DNA of 64,000 nt from Antedon mediterranea (lineage: Eukaryota; Echinodermata; Crinoidea; Comatulida; Antedonidae), in the NCBI RefSeq assembly GCF_964355755.1, contig NC_092673.1, positions 6,205,001-6,269,000 on the forward strand, given 5' to 3'. Shown in pieces: positions 10,431 to 22,400 of this stretch. Every line of letters begins with the position of its first letter. Position 1 is the first letter of the stretch. The position numbers and the translations under genes are program-made. Below the pieces are notes generated by a model that saw only the letters and a list, made by a program, of their open reading frames with translations, had not been told where the DNA came from and did no database searches.

Positions 10431-13400
10431 CTGTCTAAATAATAATGTAAAATTGTGATATATATTGGTGATATTGAGTGGTGTTTTTGTATACCTTTAT
10501 TACTTGTATAAATTGCAGATTCATATCTTACTTGTGTCAAAATATAATCGTTCTTCATTAAGTTTTCAATCAAATTAAAATGATCTACATGTGGAACTAC
10601 TCTGTACTCCGTGTTCACTCCGACCGCTTTGCAAGACTAAAATTGAAATTAAAAGATAAAAACACTTCATAATTATACAAATAATTAATGTTTATGAGTT
10701 GAATATTAAATCAGTTAAGAGAGGCTGATGCAAAGCTGGGCAAAGTTAAATAGTGTGGAATAAATATATAAAATGGGTAGTCAGGATTGAAATGAAAGGA
10801 ATATGAAGGTTCCATTGACTGTATTCATCAATTCAAATGTGTGTATTACCTAAGAAAGGTTGCCAACATTAATTTTACATGGTCCCTTTTTTCTTTACAT
10901 AATTTATAAATAATACATACCCTTGCATAGTCAGATGATTGCTGTTTAAATTCTGGTGATTCCATCTCACCAACCACAACATGCACTACTTCTACACTGC
11001 TGCAGTACTTTCCAACATCATCAACATGTGTCATAGGGCTCTCTTGCTTGGCTATGTCTCTATACAACATTTATTTTAAATCTCATTAAGCTTATGTTAT
11101 AAAATGATTAAAGTTTACTATGCATTGGTAATATTAAAAATAAGTCTTCTGTACTACTGGTTTGATGGTTTACCCAATTTATGAAAACAGTTTCCTAATT
11201 CAAGTCTCCTGGGTAAGTGACATTATATCATATATTATATATATAATTCATTAATTTGAAACGATATGACAACAATATGAGAAAATCTGTGAGAATAAGA
11301 AAAAGTCACCCCAACCGAGATTCGAACCTTGGACCTTGTGCTGGATATGCAGCTTTCCTAACACTTAGACCACTGGGGCTTTCATGGTATTGTTCAAACT
11401 CGATTGGATAACGACTCTTTAACATTTTCGGCGTGGTACGGCGGAACAGCACTAGTCCCTTAATTGTACGCACGCGCACCAGTAGATCAAATTGATACGC
11501 CCTCATCTTTCAGTATTTTATGCACACGAAGTGGGATCTCCAAAGAGATACATTTATATATATATATAAACACATCAGGCACAGAACAATTCTAAACCGT
11601 TTGATAAGAATTAATGTTCTTTGACTGTTGTGTTTATATTATATATATATATAAATTTTACCAACAGATGAAAACCAGTGGGGGCCTACGATCTCATTTA
11701 TATGAAGTTTTAGTGCTGTGTTGAAATTAAATCATATTTAAGGCCTTAAAATAGACTTTAGGATGTGTGGAAGACTTTGAAGGCAGGTATCCTTGACCAC
11801 CTCCGCCCTTTTATATTCATGGTCAATTTTTAGAGCTTCAATAATTCACAAATTGTTCCTTATAACTTACTCTGTCATGTGGACATCATTGTTGACAGAC
11901 ATTTGAAGCAGAGGCTGTAAGTCATACAGCCCACTCATTAGAACAGCACCTACAATGATAGACAACTATATTACCTTTGTATAGGAGGTTTTCATTTAGC
12001 ATCCATTCAACAATACATTTAAAACAAGAAAAAAATACAACAAATTGGGAATTAAACACGTATAAAACCAAAGTGAATGGATGCAAGGATGACTCATAAA
12101 ATCGACAAGTAAATTTATTTCCAATGGGTCCAATTTTTTCACAATAGTCTAGGAGGTTATGTTTTCACAATAGTCTAGGCGGTTATGTTTTTCTCTATAC
12201 AACATTTATTTTAAATCTCATTAAGCTTATGTTATAAAATGATTAAAGTTTACTATGCATTGGTATTGGTAATGTTAAAAAATATTCTTCTGTAGTACTG
12301 GTTTGATGGTTTACCCAATTTATGAAAACAGTTTCCTAATTCAAGTCTCCTGGGTAAGTGACATTATATCATATATTATATATATAATTCATTAAATTGA
12401 AACGATAATGATATGATAACAATATGTGGAAATCTGTGAGAATAAGAAAAAGTCACCCCAACCGAGATTCGAATTCATATTTCACAATAGTCTAGGAGGT
12501 TATGTTTTCACAATAGTCTAGGAGGTTATGTTTTCACAATAGTCTAGGAGGTTATGTTTTCACAATAGTCTAGGAGGTTATGTTTTCACAATAGTCTAGG
12601 AGGTTATGTTTTCACAATAGTCTAGGAGGTTATGTTTTCACAATAGTCTAGGAGGTTATGTTTTCACAATAGTCTAGGAGGTTATGTTTTCACAATAGTC
12701 TAGGAGGTTATGTTTTCACAATAGTCTAGGAGGTTATGTTTTCACAATAGTCTAGGAGGTTATGTTTTCACAATAGTCTAGGAGGTTATGTTTTCACAAT
12801 AGTCTAGGAGGTTATGTTTTCACAATAGTCTAGGAGGTTATGTTTTAACAATAGTCTAGGAGGTTATGTTTTAACAATAGTATAGGAGGTTATGTTTTCA
12901 CAATAGTCTAGGAGGTTATGTTTTAACAATAGTATAGGAGGTTATGTTTTCACAATAGTCTAGGAGTAGGAGGTTATGTTTTCACAATAGTCTAGGTGGT
13001 TATGTTTTCATAATTAGTCTAGGAGGTGAACACAATTAAAGGCAACATCTGTGCTATGCCAAGGTGGTTTTATTTTTAAATGCAGGTTTTAAAGAACTTG
13101 GTCTCCACATTTCAACCAATGTTACAATAATATTATATTATAGGTTTTTAATGATTTTTTAATTTGTGGTACAATTACACATATTTGAGTGGTTATTAGG
13201 AGAAGGATGTTGCAATCTTACCTCTTATTGGGTTTCTGGTCAGTTGAAGTTGCTGTACCCAATCAACTTCCAGTATTCTTGCAGCCAAATGACCACCAGC
13301 TGAATGCCCTGTTATATATATTCCCCTGAGTAACAAAAATTAGATTACAATAGGAAAACGTTCCATTATTACAAAAAAAAACTTGTATCAAATTACAAAT

Positions 13401-16400
13401 TGTAAATAAAAAATGTAGCAGTAAAAAGCATTAAAAATATATACAAAAATGGAATAAAAAATCTACAAAAATAAACATATTATATTTAATTATTCAATAG
13501 AATTATTTATGAGGCAGAAAACATGGTTTTGGGATATATTTTGAAATATTAAATTCCCAATCTTATCAAAAATTAAATATACATAATTAAAATAAATGTG
13601 TATAAAAACGAAATTTTGTAATTGTAACTCTCTGCTCTATTGTATCAAAAAAAGTATTTTGTAAACTGTATGTATGGGTCGATCCTCCAGTTTCTTTTAT
13701 TTATCCAAAACATAATGATAAAACAACAAACACCATAACATATTGGAATCTACGCTCACGTTAGCCATTCGCGTTTTCGCAAATTGCGATTGGAGTTGTC
13801 AATTTGCGAACATTTTTTTTAATCATTCGCAAAACTTTTTCCTTAAAAACTCAAAACTTCGTCCGCCTAGGCCCTACCTAGGCTTCAAATATTAAAGTTT
13901 TATGTAAACCACAACGACTTCGCCGCCGTCGCCAGCCTATAATAAGTGACAGCGATGTAGCGTTACTTACCATCAACAACGTTTTTTTCGCGTCACTCGA
14001 ATAAATTAAAACGAGTTTTCCGCTAGGAGGCCTATTTATTGTACAGGCGAATAGTTGTAAATCGCGTTATCTGTAAATGTACACGCGCCCGACTAAGGAG
14101 AATAATTGTAATTACAAACAAACAAACAAACTGCGCATGTGTACAGATGCAAATATCGCGCAATAACAAACATGCTGCATGAACATTCCGACGTCGTCGT
14201 AGTTCGTTTGTGGTGTGTGTTACGATGTTTTCATGAGTGAATAAGAAGCATACAACTCAAAAACTATTTATTATATTGTTTGTGATGAAAAACTTCATCC
14301 AGGCAGGCTGCATATGCTGATAATTGAAGCCGATCATACATGACTCGGCCGTGGCATATAGATAGTCAACTATTGAGTAGACCTCCTTGGCCGTGGCAAC
14401 TGGTATCGCGTCAGGCCGGTTAGGCTGCAGTAGATAGGCCTAACATTTTTTAATGCGGTCATATTTTATTTGTATTTTAATCACAAATTTTGAATGAATA
14501 AAAATTTAAAATTTAGCCATTTTCCTGGTTTATAAAATTCGCGAAAGAATTTGCAATTTTGCGAACAAAAATCGGCGACCGTACGCAAATTTTGCGAAAG
14601 CAAATTTGACCTTAGCGTTAGCGTAGGGAATAATGGATATTTTAAAAAGAGAGAGAACAGACAAGCAGTGCCTATCAAGTGCAACATCAGAAACAAAATA
14701 ACATACAGTAGATATCAAACAAATTATGTGAAAATTAATTAATACCAAAATGTATTAAGTATAAGTTTTACGATAACATAATAATTATAAGCATATCTGC
14801 TTTAAAAGAGATAACTAATAAATGAAACAAAAAAAAAGCACAATACAAATTAATATATATACCTTGATTTTGGAAACTTATTCAAAATAAAAGCAAATGC
14901 TGCCTTGCATTGGTTTACTATTTCCGGCATAGATACTGTTGAAATACAAAAAAAACACCACAAATTTAATAAAAGGATTCCACAACTTTGGTGAAAAACT
15001 AACATGGTAGACAATAGAGAGTGAATGCCGATACAAATATTATACCAATAGATAGTCAACCGGTCAGGGATTAAAGCAAAACCACTGTTCAAATATCATT
15101 TAGTATATAAAAATAACCTACAATATATAACATAACATTATATTATTGTTAAAGCATGGTGAAGAATGCATTCCTGCATTAATATGCTCAACACACTCAG
15201 CAATGTAAACTCAGTGGTACATGACTACGTAGGGGTCAAGGCGAATGTTCAGTGTATCGATTGGCGCATAGCTGCGTCGTGAAAACGAAACATTGGTGTT
15301 CGTTTCACCGGACCGGAACTGTGCCGGCACAGGTGTGAAATACTCTTTAATCTGTTAAATAGTTGATAATGTGATCATAAATTCACATGTACAGTCGACT
15401 CCGCCTAAGTCGAATCTAATGGGACCGGTATAAAAATTTGAGTTACGCGAACTTCGACTTACAGATTTCCCCAAAAAATGCTAGGCCTAGGCCTAGGTTC
15501 ACTTACTAGCTGCGCTATGGCTAGGCCTAGTAGTGGTGGACCCTAGCCTGTCGCGATCGCGGCCCACGCGATGAGCCTTCTTGAATTGAATTTGCTTAGC
15601 TAGCTAGCTAGGCCTAATAAATGCTAAGCCTCTTTATCGACAATGATAAACTGTATTTTTCCGAAACAATACAAAAACGTATAATAAATACATTTCGGTT
15701 CTTATTCGAAATCGGTATCCATTGTTTATTGCCATCTGTCTAGCACAAAATAGGTACCCACAAAACGCCGCTCAAGTTCTCAACTCTGAAACAACTCATA
15801 CACTATACACTAGCGCGAGTTGTAGGACGCCGCCTATACTATACAACCTGCTTGAGAGAACCGATATGGTCCCACATTTTCCCCTCTGTTGTTTGTTTAT
15901 CGAATTACGTACGTTTCATCGGCTTTTTTAACGCGTTGTTGCCGCGTAATTTGTGACTTCGACGTATACGATATAAATCACTAAAGAATATGTGTATTCG
16001 GACCGCAAAAAGACGTCGACTTAGACGAATTTCGACTTAGAAAAATTCGACTTAGAAATAAAAATTACATAGTAATGTATAGGAAAGAATTGGGACTTTC
16101 CTAAAAATTCGACTTTCGCGATTTTTCGACTTACGCGAATTCGACTGATAACAAAAACTTGCTTTCAGATCTTACCCTTTGGTGCTAGGTCATATCCCAT
16201 GGCAATATATATTGCACCATGTTTTACAAATTGGTCAGCAATACCCATGTGATTTTCAGGACTGAAAAATAATGAATTTATTTATTTTTATCGCAATTCA
16301 ATATATACACAAATATAGTAGAACCTCCATTTTACGTACGGTACGGGACCGAAAGGCGTACGTAAAACAAGGGATTCGTAAAATCAAGGTTGACCTTAAA

Positions 16401-19400
16401 TTCATCCCAAGTACGTAGAGATCATAGCTACTGTATAAGGGCTACCGTGGCAGTACTACTTTACTGTACAGCATGCAGGTGGTCACTAGCTAGGCCTGGC
16501 CAGGCTAGCAAGATGTGAGGCCTAACTAAAAAAGTACAGTATACAGGCTGTGCGATTAAAATATCAATGTTCTTGTATTTTCTATCAATAAAAACAGTCG
16601 CTGCTGTAGGGGAATGCTTGTGTGTAGCTAGCTTGTCTCTCACACAGCAGAATTCCTCACACAGCCATTTTTATTATGCTTTGTTGTTGTTAAATTGCAT
16701 CCTCAATGTAAGAAAAGGATGATGTCATCGGTTATTTTAAGCGTACGTAAAATCCAGGGAACGTAAAATCAGGGTACGTAAAACGAGGTTCTACTGTACT
16801 TCATTATTATTTATTTATAAATTAAATTATAAAGTACTACAAAATTGTTTTAAAATCAATACCAAATTAAAATTTTAAGTAATAAAATGTTTTGCCACAC
16901 CATTTATTTTTTTCAATCCACTGGGTATAGTAATTTGAACTAGTTTGTATTTATTAAAAAAAAAAGTAAGTCAATATAAAAAACGAATAAAAAAGCCTAG
17001 AAAATGCTATAGTTGAATTTAAAATGTTACATATATTTATATATTGAATTTATAATGTTACATAAGGTCCTTGTAAATCCAGAAATAAGTTTTTTTTTTA
17101 CATAGTACATTTTTCATGAGCACAAGTTTGTAAAAAATACTGTGGTATATTTTTGGCAGCAGAAATAGTCATTATAGCTAAAAAAAGTTAACACCATTTT
17201 GAGGCAGATAAGTACAAGCAAAATTTAATTTTAACCAATGAACTCACCAGCCCTCTACCCAATATCCTCCATGAATGAATACAATCACTGGGGCATCTGA
17301 AAATTCAGAAATGACAAAATTAAAAAAACATGTTAAAGCTCAGGTACAGGCATGAATTTTTAATAACATTTTTGGTTAATTGTACATAAATCAAATATTT
17401 GTAACAGAAATCAAGACGAAGAAACATGAATTTCCCTTAATATGGTCAAATACAAAATTTGGCAAAATTCTTCCATAAAAACCAGAAAGATTCTTTTTTC
17501 AGTTGTTAGGTAGTTAACCTAATGTAATAATATGTCTGGTAACTCCCTAGAAGGTGAAAAAAGATGGTGGATATACGGTGGATAATTTTTGCCATAGCAT
17601 GAAAATAAAAATCTGAAGTTGAATAAAAATACCAGAAATGTATTATTAATATTAATCAAGTTATATTACCTATAGTCATCTGATAACATTTTTTACCACA
17701 CTGTTTAGTTTTCATAGCTTTTTAAAATGCCTCTTTATTTACAAAATTTGTGTACAAAAGAATAGAGATTTTACTGTGTAATTTGAACTGATAAGAAAGT
17801 GCTTATTTTCAACACAAATAAAATCCCAAAAATTATGAAACATAGGGGGAAACTATAGATCGATAATTATTGGAATGTATGATCAATAGAAATTTTTTGC
17901 CTGCACCTGGCCATTAAACATACTGTATTAAGGGTGAAAAAACAATATAATAAGCCTCACCGTCGATTTTAAAGCCACTGATATTTTTAAACAATTTTTA
18001 TTTAAAAAAAAAAAAAACTAAAAATTCTGATAAAATTGTAGCATTATGTGTGTACAGCAACAATTTTATTGCATTTACATGATTTTTTTTTTATTTGAAA
18101 ATGTATGTTTAGTGATTCATTCGTTCATGTTTTAAAGGGCAGTGTTTAAAATGGTAGCATATCAATGTTGATGACCTATCAAAATGATAGTACTTTGAAA
18201 AAACGCACAACCTACCCTTTATTATTCAGAGGTGGTTGACTGACGCTTAACAAGTTTATTGGCCTTGAAATTTTGTAAAGTTTAATAGCAGTTTTTTAGC
18301 CATAAACAGCAGTAGTTAATCCTCTCAATGATGATCGTTATAATTAACAATTCAAGGGTCAGAGAAGAACGTAATATTAATGGTCACGTCAGTTTAAATT
18401 TTACTGGTGGTTGTTATAAGTTTTACTGGTCCATATTTCAAACAAGCATGTATTCAAATGTTATCAATTTCATATCATAATCTTAGAAGCGCAAACAATT
18501 AAATTTCTCACCATCATTATGTTCTGGTTGGTACACGATTTCTAATTTCTGAGAATCATAAGGGCCATAAAGAACACTTTCTGTACTGTACTTTTCTTGA
18601 ACCTTCTTTGAACCTAAAAAAAATTATTATATAATATAAGTTGATTTTATTTTAATGAAGCGCCTGTTCTGTGCCAAGATACCAGCAGATGATGATATGA
18701 CTGTGCTTAGTTTATCAGGGTAAACAGCCTGTTTTTTAACCACCTAAAGAAGTGTCAACAAATTACCCTAATTTATTGGTAGCAAAACAGGAGAAATATC
18801 AAAACCAGCCAGTTAAATACATCCAATCTATTTTGTGTTATCCATGTAACCGCCGCTCTGTGCACATTTTCGATATGGTTATTTGATTTAGCTAAAGCTA
18901 AACTGTAGCATCTTAAATGTCATAGCATGCTGCATTTTTGGTAATGTATTTTGTTACTCTTTTTTCATTGACACCACCCATTGATTTAATTAATTTTTTG
19001 ATAGCAAATAATCATCATACCAGAAATATAGTTGCAATGTGAAAATTATATTTTTTAAACACAATTTTTAAATATTCGGCATTTATGCAGCAGAAATAGG
19101 CCATATGATACTGTGCATGGTACCTTAAGTAATGTATTAATTGGTCTGAGCAGGAATGTCCCCCAAAATATCTAGAGTGTTGATGTCTGAAAGTTAAGGA
19201 TGGGTTATGTGTCTTTGGTACTGTAGGTGTTGAATTTATACTGAGTGGAAAACCTAAAACATGATTTTGGTTGAGTAAAACTCTGTCTACACTATCAAAC
19301 TTTATGTGACAACAAAATATGATTTGCCAAATAGACACGATGTATTTACCAAATTTGAACATATCTCTACCATATTTGGGCACATCACACTTTTTAATCA

Positions 19401-22400
19401 AACTAGTTTGTAGACAAAAGGTGTCTAAAGGTCATTACTGCCCACCATAATTACAGTACAGAAAGGAAATAATGCAACTTTACCTACGAAGTAGCTTCGT
19501 AGATAGAACGTAGGCTACGTTGTTGGCTTCGTAGGTTCCATTGTTTGGCTTCGTAACCTCAATAAAAAACTTTCAATGAGCTACGTTCTGAACTTCGTAG
19601 GGAGTTCGTAACCTACTACGATGTTCTTAGTGAAGTAAGGTGTGAAATTAATGTGTTAAATTTAACTGGCGGAGGACAAAGTTGTAAATTAATAAAAAAT
19701 AAATAATATTTTTTAATCGTAATCTTTTCCTTCGTGTGTGTTTAAATTTGCCACGATGTATAATGTAGAGAGAGACACGATTTCAACACAGGTGAACCGC
19801 AACGAACAGGCCAACTAATAAACATAATAAGCGAACGTCCAGTCCCATCCAGAAACGTTGCCGAGAAAAAAAGATCGTAAACAATTCATTCTAAATATAG
19901 CATCAGGACGTTCAATCGGTCTCTCAAAAAGACTGCCGACAGAAGACCGTAATTAATACAGACCTAGTTTTTTTTGGTCACATGGCATGAAACGCGATAC
20001 TCTCTGCTTACTGCAATCTCTCACATGTTTTTTTTTACTCAGTACGAGCATGAGAGGGTGGCTACCGTCTGACGACGATAAAACAGTAATTAAGATCGTG
20101 TACCTGGATTTTGTGTCACATGACATGAAACATAATACTCTCTCTAAACTGCTCAGCTCACATGTTTTTTCCCCTCCAAATTCTGGTCGGGCCTTTTTCT
20201 TTATACATGTCGTAATCATTTTAAAAGGCCTATTATGTGTGTTAAATCTTAATATGGAACATATATTTATTTTGCATATATTTTGTTGGTGTCCTAGCCT
20301 AGGTGTCGTTTTTATAATTCGCTAACCCAACAAGGTAGGAATAAATAATTTATAGTGTAGGCCGCCGAAACAGGCTAGGCCTAGCCTCGACTCTCTCTAC
20401 ATGAGCTGAGGTCCACCGGCCCGATGTCGTTTCGTCGGCGGATTTCCGTCCAAATTAGGATAACCGATGCGTAGGGCGGCTACAAAAATTGACCTACTAT
20501 CTTTAGGTAGGATTTTAATTAGCAAACAATACATTGTTTGTTTGCATTGTCCATGCTTCTACGAAGCACCCTACGATCGAGGCGTAGCCTAGATTTCATA
20601 ACAATACATCGTAGGCTGAGAACAATACATCGTAGGCTACGAACAATACATCGTAGGAGAGAACAATACATCGTAGGCTACAAACAATACATCGTAGGAG
20701 ACCTACGTTCTACCTACGAAAGCCTACGCGTAGATACGAAGCAGTAATTTCTTTCTGTACTGTACATCCTTGAAACAATAAATAGTGTGCTTATATACTG
20801 GTCTTTGCATGGAAATTGATCAAAAGTACGGCTTATATCTGAGGGTGGATGAAACATATGTTAAATTATACAAATGATTTAATTGATATTTAAAAATTGA
20901 GAAAACATAACCCGGTGGCTCCAAAATTGTTGATATAAACCGAAATAATAAATTAGAAAATTACTAAAAGTACCTGTAGTCATAACTTTGAAGTGCACAT
21001 CAGTAACTTCGTTTGGTGGTAGACGTTGAGACCATGCGCTGGGAGTATATGCTTTTTCCAAGTACTGTACAAATTATAACAAACTAAAATATTATGAAAT
21101 AATAATGCTTGAGTATTTATATAGTATTAGTAACAACTTATGCTATAGAGAGCCATTGCTCACTGTTCTGATAGGCCTTCATACTTTAATCTTGAGGCCT
21201 GGCAATGATAGTCACGAAACTAAGCTGGCAATGGATTTTTGTAGGGTGCTGAGTATATTAAAAAATATTAGTATTTTTTGGATGATGTACAGTATTGAAA
21301 ATATTTGTTCTAATTTTAAAGGAATCTTAAGGTACAGTACTTATTATTGTTCTTGGCTTAACTGAAAGAAATTCCTACCTAAATCACTACACAGGGAGAC
21401 AATCCCCTATACTTTTCAAATAGTATAAGTACTTTAACATGCACTTCATGTAAAGTACCGTACACAGGACGAGGGAATTACAGTAAAGGCTAAGTCAAAC
21501 AGCATTGTACAACGAGGCCCAATAAAAGTCTTGACTCGTCGGTGCTGTCTGAGTTGAATCCCGACGAGACGTCGTGGGAAAGCGTCGGCCGAAGTTTTTA
21601 GGTTTCCACGAGAACTTTAAACATTTCTCAAGACAGGATAAAATCAATATGGTATACTATAAAAACAGACTTGAAACCATGCCTATCACATGCTATCTAG
21701 GTCTAGTCCATTTAATTACTATCCATTACATCATCCCACGCTGATGTTGTCTTCTATTTTGTGATCTGACGAGAACTATATTTTGCAACGATGTTAGTAC
21801 TAACTAACTACTAGCCTACTAGGCCCTACTTACTAGATCCTAGTTAGTAGTAGGTGGGCCTAGGTTTCTCTAGTAGGCCTAGCCTAGTTAGTTTACTACA
21901 GTCACTAGCCTAGGCCCAGTCTGTCCAGTACAGGTGCGGCCTAAATAAAAAGCTAAGTCTAAAGATAGGCCTACCTCATATAGAATAGAGTAGGTTTAAT
22001 ATTTTTATTTGTTAAATTAATAAAATAAAATAGGCCAGAAGGCCTAGTTGTTTTAATAGTTATATTTCATAGCCAAATATTAATAATACTACTATACTAC
22101 TAGAATAGAGTAGGTTTAATATTTTTATTTGTTAAATTAATAAAATAAAATAGGCCAGAAGGCCTAGTTGTTTTAATAGTTATATTTCATAGCCAAATAT
22201 TAATAATACTACTATACTACTAGGCCTACTGTACTTCATTTGGGCTATGCACTTTCGCACCACATTCTTTCTAGCCTACCCAATTCAAAAACATTCACCC
22301 GCTCTGCACGACAACGGTTGCGGGATGATTCGGCCCACTTACATTTCTCGGCTTTGATATGCATTTTATAAGCATAAATAAAGCTTTTCCCCAAACTTTA

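Noticed and set aside
11308-11381. Functional tRNA gene on the minus strand
   Set aside because: A and B boxes are present, but the T stem has mismatches and part of the sequence is duplicated elsewhere without the anticodon region. A SINE head is more likely.
14481-14748. Overlapping 60-70 codon ORFs on both strands
   Set aside because: They cover the right terminal region of the DNA element at 13750-14626, where TTCGCAAA words create open frames by chance.
19953-20325. ORFs of 88 and 112 codons on opposite strands
   Set aside because: They lie wholly inside the TA-flanked element and follow its direct repeat. No transposase motif is present.
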